A stretch of 64,000 nt of DNA from NCBI RefSeq assembly GCF_007990265.1, contig NZ_BJWH01000002.1, positions 310,001-374,000 of the forward strand, in the 5' to 3' direction. The DNA comes from Cellulomonas terrae (GTDB lineage: Bacteria > Actinomycetota > Actinomycetes > Actinomycetales > Cellulomonadaceae). Under the pieces are notes generated by a model. That model was not told where the DNA came from and did not search any database. It saw nothing but the letters and a program-made list of their open reading frames with translations. Below, one piece after another: positions 9,093 to 23,371 of the stretch. Position 1 is the first letter of the stretch. Each line of letters opens with the position of its first letter. Position numbers and translations under genes: made by a program.

Positions 9093-10490
9093 GTGACCTC
9101 GACCTCCGGCCCCGTGCTGCTCCCGCGGCGCACCGTCGTCGGCTACGCGCTCGGTTCCGTCGGGACGGGTGGGTTCGGGACGCTGCCCGGGCTCGTCCTC
9201 GCCTACTACCTCACCGACACGCTCGGGGTGGCAGCCGGCCTCGCGAGCCTCGTCGTCACCGTCCCGAAGCTCTGGGACGTCCTGATCGACCCGCTGATCG
9301 GCGCACGGTCGGACGTCTCGGCGGCACGCCACGGGAGCCGGCGGCGGTTCCTGCTCGCGGGGGCCGTCTCGATCCCGCTGCTGTTCACGGCGCTCTTCGC
9401 CACGCCGACCGCGCTGACAGGCCCGGCGGCGGCCGGATGGGTGGTCGTCGCGTTCGTGGCCGCGGCGACGGCGTTCAGCGTGTTCCAGGTGCCGTACATC
9501 GCCCTCCCGGCGGAGATCGCCCCCGACTACGACTCCCGGACCCGGCTGCTCGCACCCCGGATCGCGGTGCTCGCGGTCGCGATCCTCGCGTTCGGCGCGG
9601 GCGGCCCGCTCGTCCGGGACGCGGCCGGCGGCGGTCGCACGGGCTACGCCGTGATGGGCGTGGTCGGTGGCCTCGTCATCGGGCTGGGCATGCTCGCGGC
9701 CTGGTGGGGTGCGCCCCGGCGGGCCGGCATCGCGGTCCCGGCGGCGACGCCGGTCGCCCCGCGACCCGAGCGCCGCGGTGACGCCCTGCGACTGGGGCTC
9801 ACGAGCCTGCGCGAGCTCCCCGCGTTCCGCCGCCTGCTGGCGACGTTCGTGCTCCAGGCGCTGGCGACGGGGGCGATGCTGGCCGGCGCCCAGTACGTCG
9901 CCACCTACGCGCTCGGGTCCGAGGGTGCGGTGACGTTCCTGTTCGCCGCGCTCGTCGCGCCCGCGCTCCTGGTGATGCCGCTCGCGACCCGGCTGAGCCG
10001 CCGGATCGGCAAACGCCGGGCGCTCGCCGGCGCGACGACGCTCTTCGCCCTCGCCGCGCTGTCCCTGCTGCCGATGCGCTGGGCGCCGGGCGAGTGGGTC
10101 TACCTGTCGGTCGCCCTCGCCGGTCTGGCGTACGCCGGGATGCAGCTGTACCCGCTCGCGATGCTGCCCGACGTGGCCGCGGTGGACGCGCGCGAGCGTG
10201 GCGTCGACCGCGCCGGCGTCCTCGGCGGGGTCTGGACGGCGGGGGAGACGGCGGGCCTCGCGCTCGGGCCCACGCTCGTGCTCGGCATGCTCGCGGTCAC
10301 CGGCTTCGTGTCCCGGACCGGTGACACCCTGGTCGTCCAGCCGGCGTCGGCGCTGACCGGCATCGTGGTCGCCTTCTCGGTGCTGCCCGCGGCCCTGGCC
10401 CTGCTGAGCCTGCTGCCCCTGGCGCGCTACCCGTTGTCCGAGGCCGTCGTCGACGCGCCCGCCGTCCCGTCGGAGGAGACCCGATCATGA
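9093..10490 (+). CDS. MFS transporter, GPH (MelB-like) family
   Basis: A 465-residue protein with about 12 hydrophobic segments. The loop KLWDVLIDPLIGARSD after the second span and QVPYIALPAEIAPDYDSRTR after the fourth are characteristic of glycoside-pentoside-hexuronide:cation symporters. The substrate cannot be predicted, and not all members carry sugars. GTG start at 9093. The stop overlaps the next gene's ATG by four bases, so the transporter is coupled to a PLP-dependent lyase, suggesting uptake and breakdown of one compound. Divergent from the GGDEF-EAL gene. Confidence 0.85.
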   Translation: MTSTSGPVLLPRRTVVGYALGSVGTGGFGTLPGLVLAYYLTDTLGVAAGLASLVVTVPKLWDVLIDPLIGARSDVSAARHGSRRRFLLAGAVSIPLLFTALFATPTALTGPAAAGWVVVAFVAAATAFSVFQVPYIALPAEIAPDYDSRTRLLAPRIAVLAVAILAFGAGGPLVRDAAGGGRTGYAVMGVVGGLVIGLGMLAAWWGAPRRAGIAVPAATPVAPRPERRGDALRLGLTSLRELPAFRRLLATFVLQALATGAMLAGAQYVATYALGSEGAVTFLFAALVAPALLVMPLATRLSRRIGKRRALAGATTLFALAALSLLPMRWAPGEWVYLSVALAGLAYAGMQLYPLAMLPDVAAVDARERGVDRAGVLGGVWTAGETAGLALGPTLVLGMLAVTGFVSRTGDTLVVQPASALTGIVVAFSVLPAALALLSLLPLARYPLSEAVVDAPAVPSEETRS

Positions 10491-11896
10491 GCGCCGGACG
10501 ACCGATCGACGACGTGCTGGCGGACCTCGCGGCGCTGCGGGCCGCCGACCCGCCGACGCACGGCGGGCGGGTGCTGTCCTACGTGTACGACCCTGGCCGC
10601 CCGGACCTGGACGAGGTCGCCGCTCAGGCGGTCCGGTTGTTCCTGCCGGTGAACGGCCTCGACCCGACCACGTTCACGTCGGTCGCGGCGCTCGAGCGCC
10701 GGATCGTCGCGTTCGCCCGCGACGTCCTGCACGGCGACGAGGGCACCGTCGGGTCCGTCACGTCCGGGGGCACCGAGTCGTGCATGCTCGCGGTGAAGTC
10801 CGCCCGCGACCTGTGGCGCGCCGTCGATCCTGCGCGGGCGCACGCCCGGCCGGCTCTCGTCCTGCCCACCACCGCGCACCCGGCGTTCCACAAGGCGGCG
10901 CACTACCTCGACCTCGACGTCGTGCCCGTGCCGGTCGACCCGGTGACGGGCACCCCGTCTGCCGCCGACGTCCTGGCCGCCGTCGACGACCGGACCGCGC
11001 TCGTCGTCGTGAGCGCACCGAGCTACCCCTTCGGCGCCGTCGACCCGGTCGCCGAGGTGGCCGCGGGTGCGGCGGAGCGCGGGGTCGCCTGCCACGTGGA
11101 CGCGTGCGTCGGCGGGTGGGTGCTGCCGTGGTGGGGCGACGACGTCGACCAGCCGTGGGACCTCGCCGTGCCCGGTGTCACGTCGATCTCGGCGGACCTG
11201 CACAAGTTCGGCTACGCCCCCAAGGGTGCGTCGGTGGTGCTCTACCGGGCGCGCGAGCGGCACCACGCCCAGTACTTCGCGACGACAGCCTGGCCCGGCT
11301 ACCCCGTCGTCAACCCGACGATCCTGGGTTCCCGCGGAGCGGGTGCGATGGCCGCCGCGTGGGCCGTCCTCGAGGTGCTCGGCACGCAGGGACTGGCGGA
11401 GCTCGTCGCCGCGACGCGCCGGGCGACCGATCGCCTCGTCGAGGCGGCCGGCGCCGTCCGCGGGCTGCGCCTCGTCGGCACCCCGACGGGACCGTTGCTC
11501 GCGCTCGCCGCGGACGACGCCCTGCCCGCCGCGGAGCAGGTCGACCCCTTCACGCTCGTCGACGAGGTCCGGCGCCGGGGTTTCCTGTTCCAGGCGCAGC
11601 CCGCGATGGTCCAGCCGGACGGCTCTGTGCTGCCACGCACGGCGCACCTGACCGTCACGGCCGTCACCCACCGGGTCGTCGAGGAGCTGGTCGCGACCCT
11701 GGCCGCTGCTGCCGACGCCGTGCGAGGACGACCCGCCGCGGTCCCGGACCCGTCGCTCGCGGGACGCGTGCTCACCGAAGGGCTGCCCGACGAGCTCGCC
11801 GGGGTCATGGCCACGCTCGAGGCGCTGCCGGGCGACGTCGTCCACCCGCTCCTGATCGCGGTGCTGGCAGCAGCGGTGGACCCCGCGCGGGGCTGA
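10487..11896 (+). CDS. PLP-dependent lyase/decarboxylase, sphingosine-1-phosphate-lyase-like
   Basis: A 469-residue fold-type I PLP enzyme of the group II decarboxylase superfamily. Key motifs: TSGGTESCMLAVK (cofactor phosphate binding), HPAFHKAAHYL, HVDACVGGWVLPW (aspartate that pairs with the pyridine nitrogen) and the Schiff-base lysine in SADLHKFGYAPKG. The order and spacing match sphingosine-1-phosphate lyases and related bacterial aldehyde-lyases better than glutamate decarboxylases. The substrate is unknown; S1P lyase activity is only an analogy. The ATG overlaps the MFS transporter stop, so the two probably act in one pathway. Confidence 0.82.
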   Translation: MSAGRPIDDVLADLAALRAADPPTHGGRVLSYVYDPGRPDLDEVAAQAVRLFLPVNGLDPTTFTSVAALERRIVAFARDVLHGDEGTVGSVTSGGTESCMLAVKSARDLWRAVDPARAHARPALVLPTTAHPAFHKAAHYLDLDVVPVPVDPVTGTPSAADVLAAVDDRTALVVVSAPSYPFGAVDPVAEVAAGAAERGVACHVDACVGGWVLPWWGDDVDQPWDLAVPGVTSISADLHKFGYAPKGASVVLYRARERHHAQYFATTAWPGYPVVNPTILGSRGAGAMAAAWAVLEVLGTQGLAELVAATRRATDRLVEAAGAVRGLRLVGTPTGPLLALAADDALPAAEQVDPFTLVDEVRRRGFLFQAQPAMVQPDGSVLPRTAHLTVTAVTHRVVEELVATLAAAADAVRGRPAAVPDPSLAGRVLTEGLPDELAGVMATLEALPGDVVHPLLIAVLAAAVDPARG

Positions 11897-11909
11897 CCCG
11901 TCGGCACGC

Positions 11910-11915
11910 TAGAGT
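11910..11915 (+). promoter_or_regulatory. -10 box of the pyr operon
   Basis: TAGAGT is a good -10 match. Transcription from about 11922 would place the whole PyrR-type hairpin (11930-11963) in a leader of about 50 bases. Confidence 0.55.
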
Positions 11916-11929
11916 GCCAGGCGAGACAT

Positions 11930-13569
<1,640 letters not shown>

Positions 13570-13573
<4 letters not shown>

Positions 13574-14889
13574 CCAGGAACTATCTGCTGCGGGACGTGA
13601 GCCCGCTCGGCGAGGGCACGACCGACGTGCTGCTCGCCGACGGGATCATCGCGGCGATCGGCGCCGGCGCGGAGGCCCAGGCCAAGGACCCGGTGATCAT
13701 CAACGGCAGCGGCCTGGTCCTGCTGCCGGGGCTCGTCGACCTGCACACGCACCTGCGCGAGCCCGGTCGCGAGGACGCCGAGACCGTCCGCTCCGGCACG
13801 CGCGCCGCGGCGATGGGCGGGTTCACCGCCGTGCACGCGATGGCCAACACGACCCCCACGCAGGACACGGCGGGCGTCGTCGAGCAGGTCTGGCGGCTCG
13901 GGCGCGACGCCGGCTGGGTCGACGTCCGCCCCGTCGGGGCCGTCACCGTCGGTCTCGAGGGCGAGCGGCTGGCCGAGCTCGGTGCCATGGCCGAGTCGGC
14001 CGCGCAGGTCCGGGTGTTCTCCGACGACGGGAAGTGCGTGCACGACCCGGTGGTCATGCGGCGCGCCCTGGAGTACGTCAAGGCGTTCGACGGGGTCATC
14101 GCCCAGCACGCCCAGGAGCCGCGCCTCACCGAGGGCGCCCAGATGCACGAGGGCGTCGTCTCCGCGGAGCTGGGGCTCGCGGGCTGGCCCGCCGTCGCCG
14201 AGGAGGCGATCATCGCCCGCGACGTGCTGCTGGCCGAGCACGTCGGCTCGCGCCTGCACGTCTGCCACCTGTCCACCGCGGGCTCCGTCGAGATCATCCG
14301 CTGGGCCAAGTCGCGCGGCATCGACGTCACCGCGGAGGTCACCCCGCACCACCTCGTCCTGACCGACGAGCTGGCCCGCGGGTACGACCCGGTGTTCAAG
14401 GTCAACCCCCCGCTGCGCACCCAGCGGGACGTCGAGGCCGTCCGCGAGGGCCTCGCCGACGGCACGATCGACATCGTGGCCACCGACCACGCGCCGCACA
14501 CCCGCGAGGACAAGGACTGCGAGTGGGGCGCGGCGGCCTTCGGCATGACCGGGCTCGAGACGGCGCTCTCGGTGGTCCAGGAGACGATGGTCGACACCGG
14601 CCGGATGACCTGGGCGGACGTCGCGCGCGTGCTCTCGACCGCGCCCGCCCGGATCGGCCGGGTCAGCGACCACGGCAGGCCCCTCGCCGTGGGGGAGCCC
14701 GCCAACCTCACGCTGGTGGACCCGGGCATCCGCCGGGTCGTCGTGCCCGAGGAGCAGTCGACGCAGAGCGTCAACTCGCCCTTCCGCGGACGCGAGCTGT
14801 CGGGCTGCGTCATCGCCACCTGGCTGCGCGGTCGCGCCACCGTCATGGACGGGTCCGCGTGCGACGAGAGCGTGGTGGTCAGCTCGTGA
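13570..14889 (+). CDS. pyrC: Dihydroorotase, type I
   Basis: Zinc metalloenzyme that closes carbamoyl-aspartate to dihydroorotate. The 439-residue protein shows the metal-binding [10 protein letters not shown] motif (about 57-66), the [10 protein letters not shown] segment, [10 protein letters not shown], and TDHAPH near residue 309, all typical of amidohydrolase-fold type I dihydroorotases. GTG start at 13570 overlaps the pyrB stop. The stop overlaps the following membrane-PH gene by four bases, so the chain of coupled genes is unbroken. Confidence 0.97.
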
Positions 14890-15419
14890 CCCGTCAGGCG
14901 GTCTCGATCGTGGTCCTGCTGCTCGTCGTGGTCGTCGTGTTCTGGGGCATGCGCGCGGGGTGGCGGGCCCGCACGAGACGGTCCGCGGGGCTCGTCGCGA
15001 CGCTCCCGCCCGTCCCGTCCGACCGCGGCGCGCAGAGGTTCGGCCCGGTCGACGCGACCTACGTGTCGACCACGAGGGCGGGGGACTGGCTCGACCGGGT
15101 CACCGCCCAGGACCTCGGCGTCCGCAGCCCGGCGCAGGTGGCCGTCTTCGACGCCGGGGTGCAGATCACGCGCCGGGGTGCGACGGACCTCTTCGTGCCC
15201 ACCGCCGTCCTGCTCGGCGCGACCAGCGCACCCGGCATGGCCGGCAAGGTCGTCGGGGGAGACGGGCTCGTCGTCCTCACCTGGCAGGCCGACCCCGCCG
15301 ACCCCCGCGGCCTGGACACCGGGCTGCGCCCGAAGCACGCCGCCGACCGCGAGCGGCTCCTCGCCGCACTCCAGACCTTGACCCCGGGCCAGGCGCCCGC
15401 GCAGGAGGAGAACTCATGA
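14886..15419 (+). CDS. Single-span membrane protein with PH-like domain, between pyrC and carA
   Basis: A 177-residue protein with one N-terminal membrane helix ([18 protein letters not shown]) followed by a soluble domain with the beta-rich pattern of bacterial PH-like folds. An uncharacterised gene of this kind sits at the same place in Mycobacterium tuberculosis (Rv1382, between pyrC and carA), so the position is conserved across Actinobacteria although the role is unknown. GTG start overlaps the pyrC stop; stop overlaps the carA ATG. Its fixed place suggests a link to pyrimidine or carbamoyl phosphate metabolism, or only conserved operon structure. Confidence 0.8.
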   Translation: MTRQAVSIVVLLLVVVVVFWGMRAGWRARTRRSAGLVATLPPVPSDRGAQRFGPVDATYVSTTRAGDWLDRVTAQDLGVRSPAQVAVFDAGVQITRRGATDLFVPTAVLLGATSAPGMAGKVVGGDGLVVLTWQADPADPRGLDTGLRPKHAADRERLLAALQTLTPGQAPAQEENS

Positions 15420-16572
15420 CCGACGCAGTGCTGATCCTGGAGGACGGCCGGACCTTCCGGGGCCGCCCCTACGGCGCCGAGGGCTCGACGCTGGGCGAGA
15501 TCGTCTTCAACACCGGCATGACCGGCTACCAGGAGACCCTCACCGACCCGTCGTACCACCGGCAGATCGTCGTGATGACCGCCCCGCACATCGGCAACAC
15601 GGGGGTGAACGACGAGGACGACGAGTCGACGCGGATCTGGGTGGCGGGCTACGTGGTGCGCGACCCTGCGCGACGCGCGTCGAACTGGCGCGCGGAGCGC
15701 ACGCTCGACGACGACCTGGTCGCCCAGGGCATCGTCGGGATCAGCGACATCGACACGCGCGCCCTGACCCGCCACCTGCGCGAGCGCGGGGTGATGCGGG
15801 CCGGGATCTTCTCCGGTGCCGCCCTCCTCGACGAGAACGGCGAGCGCCGACCCGACGACGAGCTCCTCGACGACGTCCTGGCGGCACCGGCGATGATCGG
15901 TGCCGACCTGGCCGGCGAGGTGTCCACGGATACGGCCTACGTGGTCGAGCCGGTCGGCGAGCACGTCGCCACGGTCGCGGCCGTCGACCTCGGCATCAAG
16001 GCCATGACGCCGCAGCGGCTGGCCGAGCGCGGGGTCCGCGTCCACGTCCTGCCCTCGGACGCGACGATCGACGACGTCCTGGCCACCGCGCCGGACGGCG
16101 TCTTCTTCTCCAACGGCCCGGGCGACCCGTCCGCGGCGACGCACGAGATCGACCTGCTGCGCGACGTGCTGGACCGCAGGATCCCGTTTTTCGGCATCTG
16201 CTACGGCAACCAGCTGCTCGGCCGGGCGCTCGGCTACGGCACCTACAAGCTGGGGTACGGCCACCGCGGCGTGAACCAGCCGGTGATGGACCGCGCCACG
16301 GGCAAGGTCGAGATCACCGCGCACAACCACGGCTTCGCGGTGGACGCGCCCCTCGAGGGGGAGTCCGTCGCGCCGCACGACGGCGGACGCTACGGCCGGG
16401 TCGTCGTCAGCCACGTCGACCTCAACGACGACGTCGTGGAGGGTCTGCGCGCGCTGGACCTGCCGGCGTTCTCGGTGCAGTACCACCCGGAGGCCGCGGC
16501 CGGCCCGCACGATGCCGCGTACCTCTTCGACCGCTTCGTCGACCTCATGACCTCACAGAAGGGTGCCGCCTG

Positions 16573-16573
<1 letters not shown>
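15416..16573 (+). CDS. carA: Carbamoyl-phosphate synthase small (glutaminase) subunit
   Basis: Hydrolyses glutamine and passes ammonia to CarB. The 385-residue protein has an N-terminal CPSase small-subunit domain ([32 protein letters not shown]) and a C-terminal class I glutamine amidotransferase domain. The nucleophile is the cysteine in [16 protein letters not shown]; the more usual CLGHQ is replaced by CYGNQ, as I recall for actinobacterial CarA. The catalytic His-Glu pair is in [21 protein letters not shown] at 15404-15409. The stop overlaps the carB ATG by one base (TGATG). Confidence 0.97.
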
Positions 16574-19907
<3,334 letters not shown>

Positions 19908-19911
<4 letters not shown>

Positions 19912-20753
19912 CGGCGCCGTTCGGGGCCCGCCTGGCCGCCGCCATGGACGCCTACGGCCCCCTCTGCGTCGGCATCGACCCGCACACCAGCCTGCTCGAG
20001 GCGTGGGGCCTCCCGGACGACGCGTCCGGGCTGCGCTCGTTCGCCCTGACGGTGATGGACGCGGTCGGCGGTCGGGTGGCGGCCGTGAAGCCGCAGGCCG
20101 CCTTCTTCGAGCGCCACGGCTCCGCGGGGGTCGCCGTGCTCGAGGAGGTCGTCGCAGCCGGCCGCGACTCGGGCACGCTCGTGATCATGGACGCCAAGCG
20201 GGGAGACATCGGGTCGACGATGGCGGCGTACGCCGAGGCGTTCCTGCGCGACGGCTCTCCGCTCGCCGGCGACGCGCTGACCGTGTCCCCGTACCTCGGG
20301 TTCGGTTCGCTGGACCCGGCGGTCGACCTGGCGCTGTCGTCGGGACGGGGCCTGTTCGTCCTGTGCCTGACCTCCAACAAGGAGGGCCACGAGGTCCAGC
20401 ACGCCCGCACCGACGACGGGGTCACCGTCGCGGCGCTCATCGCCGCCCGCGCTGCAGCCCTGAACGCCGACGTCGACCCGCTGGGGTCGATCGGGCTCGT
20501 CGTGGGCGCCACGGTCGGCGACGCCGCGCAGCGCACGGGCGTGGACCTCGCGGCGGTCAACGGCCCCCTGCTCGCACCGGGGGTGGGCGCCCAGGGCGCA
20601 GGACCGCGCGAGCTCGCCCAGGTGTTCGGCACGGCGCGGCGGCAGGTGCTGGCCTCCTCGTCGCGTGGGGTGCTCGCCGCAGGACCGGACGTCGCAGCTC
20701 TGCGCACCGCCGCGCGACGTGCCGCGGACGAGGCGGCTGCGGCGCTCTCCTGA
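19908..20753 (+). CDS. pyrF: Orotidine 5'-phosphate decarboxylase, type 2
   Basis: Decarboxylates OMP to UMP, the last step of the pathway. The 281-residue length and the catalytic motif [18 protein letters not shown] place it in the long, type 2 subfamily found in Actinobacteria. [17 protein letters not shown] and [15 protein letters not shown] are also family segments. It closes the pyr operon; pyrD and pyrE are not in the window and must lie elsewhere. A new promoter for mihF follows. Confidence 0.96.
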
Positions 20754-20805
20754 GCTCACGGGAGGGTGTCGCTGCAGGTCCGGGCGCACTGGACGGTCGT
20801 CCGCA

Positions 20806-20834
20806 TTGCCGATCGGGGTAGTGCTCGCTAGTTT
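20806..20834 (+). promoter_or_regulatory. Promoter of mihF
   Basis: TTGCCG (20806-20811) and TAGTTT (20829-20834) are separated by exactly 17 bp. Transcription from about 20841 would give mihF a leader of about 55 bases with a good ribosome-binding site. This separates mihF-gmk-rpoZ expression from the pyr operon. Confidence 0.65.
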
Positions 20835-20896
20835 CGTTCTCACGATCCCGCGCACTCCACGTGGGTCGCCGGCCCACTGACGAGAAGGTGACGCGC

Positions 20897-21208
20897 GTGG
20901 CACTCCCTCCGCTGACTCCCGAACAACGAGCGGCAGCGCTCCAGAAGGCCGGCGCCGCCCGCCAGGCCCGCGCTGAGGTCAAGAACCGCCTCAAGTACTC
21001 GCAGGGCACGCTCTCCGAGGTGATCGCGCAGGGCCAGGCGGACGAGACGATCGGCAAGCTCAAGGTCCTCGCCCTGCTCGAGTCCCTGCCCGGCGTCGGC
21101 AAGGTCAAGGCGCGTGCGATCATCTCCGAGATCGGAATCTCCGAGACCCGTCGCGTGCGTGGGCTCGGTCCGCACCAGGTGAAGGCTCTCGTCGACCGTT
21201 TCGGGTGA
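20897..21208 (+). CDS. mihF: Actinobacterial integration host factor (mIHF/sIHF)
   Basis: Nucleoid-associated DNA-binding protein unrelated to the IHF-alpha/beta of Proteobacteria; in Mycobacterium and Streptomyces it bends DNA and is important for nucleoid organisation. The 103-residue protein begins ALPPLTPEQRAAALQKA and contains the helix-two-turn-helix region with LLESLPGVGKVKARAI and RRVRGLGPHQVKAL. GTG at 20897 is chosen over the in-frame GTG at 20888 because GAGAAGG ends eight bases before it and the protein then starts as its relatives do. It sits before gmk and rpoZ, as in M. tuberculosis. Confidence 0.93.
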   Translation: MALPPLTPEQRAAALQKAGAARQARAEVKNRLKYSQGTLSEVIAQGQADETIGKLKVLALLESLPGVGKVKARAIISEIGISETRRVRGLGPHQVKALVDRFG

Positions 21209-21250
21209 CGACCGGGCTCCACCGCGCAGCTTGAGGAGCCCGCACCACCC

Positions 21251-21820
21251 ATGACGACGACGCCTGCCCGGCTGACCGTTCTCGCCGGACCGACCGCCGT
21301 CGGCAAGGGGACGGTGTCCGCCGACGTCCGGACCCGCTATCCGGAGGTCTGGCTGTCCGTCTCCGCGACCACCAGGCCCCCGCGGCCCGGCGAGGTCGAC
21401 GGGGTGCACTACCTGTTCGTCTCGGCGGACGAGTTCGACCGGATGGTCGAGCGCGGCGACCTGCTCGAGTGGGCCGTCGTGCACGGCCGGAACCGGTACG
21501 GCACCCCGAGGCGGCCGGTCGAGGAGCGGCTCGCCGACGGCAAGCCGGCGCTCCTGGAGATCGACCTGCAGGGTGCGCGTCAGGTGCGGAAGTCCATGCC
21601 GGACGCGCACTTCGTCTTCCTGGCACCGCCGTCGTTCGCCGAGCTGGAACGGCGGCTGGTCGGCCGGGGGACGGAGGACGCGGAGGAGCGGGAGCGACGG
21701 CTCAGCACGGCGCGCGTCGAGCTGGCGGCCGCGGCCGAGTTCGACCTGGTGATCGTCAACGACGACGTCCACCGGGCGACGGACGAGCTGGTCCGCGGGA
21801 TGGGGATCGCGACCAGGTAG
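21251..21820 (+). CDS. gmk: Guanylate kinase
   Basis: Phosphorylates GMP to GDP using ATP. The 189-residue protein has P-loop GPTAVGKGT near residue 14, the GMP-binding segment [20 protein letters not shown], and [16 protein letters not shown] followed by [12 protein letters not shown]. The usual SGPSGVGKST variant of the P-loop is changed to GPTAVGKGT, still a functional Walker A. GAGGAG lies about 12 bases before the ATG, a rather long spacing. The -10 box for rpoZ is embedded in the last codons. Confidence 0.96.
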   Translation: MTTTPARLTVLAGPTAVGKGTVSADVRTRYPEVWLSVSATTRPPRPGEVDGVHYLFVSADEFDRMVERGDLLEWAVVHGRNRYGTPRRPVEERLADGKPALLEIDLQGARQVRKSMPDAHFVFLAPPSFAELERRLVGRGTEDAEERERRLSTARVELAAAAEFDLVIVNDDVHRATDELVRGMGIATR

Positions 21821-21823
21821 GAT
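21818..21823 (+). promoter_or_regulatory. -10 box for rpoZ
   Basis: TAGGAT at the gmk stop would start transcription about 30 bases before rpoZ, giving omega and CoaBC independent expression. Confidence 0.45.
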
Positions 21824-21859
21824 CAGCGGAGCCCAACCTCTTATCTTCGGGAGTTCACC

Positions 21860-22123
21860 GTGTCCGGAACCGTCGCCGCCCCCACGGGCATCACCGACCC
21901 GCCCATCGACCGTCTGCTCGAGCGCGCCGACTCCAAGTACGCGCTCGTGCTGTACTCGGCCAAGCGCGCGCGTCAGATCAACGCCTACTACTCGCAGCTC
22001 AACGAGGGCCTGCTCGAGTACGTCGGCCCGCTGGTGGACACCCGCCCGCAGGAGAAGCCGCTCTCGATCGCGATGCGCGAGATCGACGCCGGCCTGCTGA
22101 CGTCCGAGGCCACCGAGGGCTGA
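21860..22123 (+). CDS. rpoZ: RNA polymerase omega subunit
   Basis: Small subunit that helps fold and assemble RNA polymerase beta-prime. The 87-residue protein has the family pattern [26 protein letters not shown] split over its first helices, then [11 protein letters not shown] and the actinobacterial tail [14 protein letters not shown] start with CGGGAG six bases upstream. Position between gmk and coaBC is the standard one. Confidence 0.96.
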   Translation: MSGTVAAPTGITDPPIDRLLERADSKYALVLYSAKRARQINAYYSQLNEGLLEYVGPLVDTRPQEKPLSIAMREIDAGLLTSEATEG

Positions 22124-22133
22124 TCCTCTCCCT

Positions 22134-23330
22134 ATGCACATCGTCCTCGGCGTCGCGGGCGGCATCGCCGCCTACAAGGCGGTGCTGCTGCTGCGCCTGC
22201 TGCGCGAGCAGGGCCACAGCGTCCGTGTGGTCCCCACCCGGGCGGCGCTCGAGTTCGTCGGGCGTGCGACGTGGGAGGCGCTGTCCGGTCAACCGGTGAC
22301 GACCGACGTCTTCGAGGACGTCGACCAGGTGGCGCACGTCGCCGTCGGCAAGCAGGCCGAGCTCGTCATCGTCGCCCCTGCGACGGCCGACCTCCTGGCC
22401 CGGGCGGCGACCGGGCAGGCCGACGACCTGCTGACCGCCACCCTCCTGGTCGCCCGGTGCCCCGTCCTGCTGGCCCCGGCGATGCACACCGAGATGTGGG
22501 AGCACCCCGCCACCGTCGCGAACGTGGCGACGTTGCGCGCGCGCGGCGTGCACGTGCTGGAGCCCGCCGCCGGTCGCCTCACCGGGTCGGACACCGGTCC
22601 TGGCCGTCTGCCGGAGCCCGAGGAGATCGCCACCGCCGCGCTCGCGCTGGTGAGCGACCGCCCGCGCGACCTCGAGGGCAGGCACGTGGTCGTCTCCGCC
22701 GGCGGCACCCGGGAACCGCTCGACCCCGTCCGGTTCCTCGGCAACAGGTCGTCCGGCCGGCAGGGCGTCGCGCTCGCGCAGGCAGCCCACGCCCGCGGAG
22801 CCCGGGTCACGCTGGTGGCGGCGAACGTCGACGTCCCCGTCCCCGCCGGTGTCGACGTGGTCCACGCCGAGACGGGTGCCGAGCTGCGGGACGCCGTGCG
22901 CGCCGCAGCCAAGGATGCGGACGTCGTGGTGATGGCCGCGGCCGTGGCCGACTTCCGCCCCGTCACCAGCGCGGAGTCCAAGATCAAGAAGCAGCCGGGC
23001 GGTGCGCCGACGGTCCTGGAGCTCGTGGAGACCGTGGACATCCTCGCCGAGCTCGCCGCCGAGCGGCTGCGGCCGGGCCAGGTCGTCGTCGGCTTCGCCG
23101 CGGAGACGGGTGACCAGGCCGGCAGCGTGCTCGAGCACGGCCGCGCGAAGGCGCAGCGCAAGGGAGCCGACCTCCTCGTCGTGAACGCCGTCGGCGGCGG
23201 GCGCGGGTTCGGCACCGACGTGAACGACGTGACGATCCTGGACGGCTCCGGCGCGGTGGTCGGTGAGGCCACCGGGACCAAGATCGAGGTGGCCCACGCG
23301 GTCTGGGACGCGGTGCTGTCGCGCGGTTGA
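22134..23330 (+). CDS. coaBC: Bifunctional phosphopantothenoylcysteine decarboxylase/synthetase
   Basis: Couples cysteine to 4'-phosphopantothenate (CoaB) and decarboxylates the product (CoaC) in coenzyme A synthesis. The 398-residue protein has the FMN-binding CoaC half first ([40 protein letters not shown], where PAMH stands for the common PAMN), then the CoaB half with [25 protein letters not shown] and a C-terminal [11 protein letters not shown]-like segment ([14 protein letters not shown]). The RBS before ATG is weak, so translation may depend on rpoZ ten bases upstream. Confidence 0.96.
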   Translation: MHIVLGVAGGIAAYKAVLLLRLLREQGHSVRVVPTRAALEFVGRATWEALSGQPVTTDVFEDVDQVAHVAVGKQAELVIVAPATADLLARAATGQADDLLTATLLVARCPVLLAPAMHTEMWEHPATVANVATLRARGVHVLEPAAGRLTGSDTGPGRLPEPEEIATAALALVSDRPRDLEGRHVVVSAGGTREPLDPVRFLGNRSSGRQGVALAQAAHARGARVTLVAANVDVPVPAGVDVVHAETGAELRDAVRAAAKDADVVVMAAAVADFRPVTSAESKIKKQPGGAPTVLELVETVDILAELAAERLRPGQVVVGFAAETGDQAGSVLEHGRAKAQRKGADLLVVNAVGGGRGFGTDVNDVTILDGSGAVVGEATGTKIEVAHAVWDAVLSRG

Positions 23331-23358
23331 CGCGGCACGGGGCCGGCCGGGAGCCCAT

Positions 23359-23364
23359 TACGCT
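23359..23364 (+). promoter_or_regulatory. -10 box of metK, leaderless arrangement
   Basis: TACGCT ends exactly seven bases before the metK ATG at 23372. The lack of a ribosome-binding site supports a leaderless transcript and this start codon. Confidence 0.55.
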
Positions 23365-23371
23365 GTCCGCC

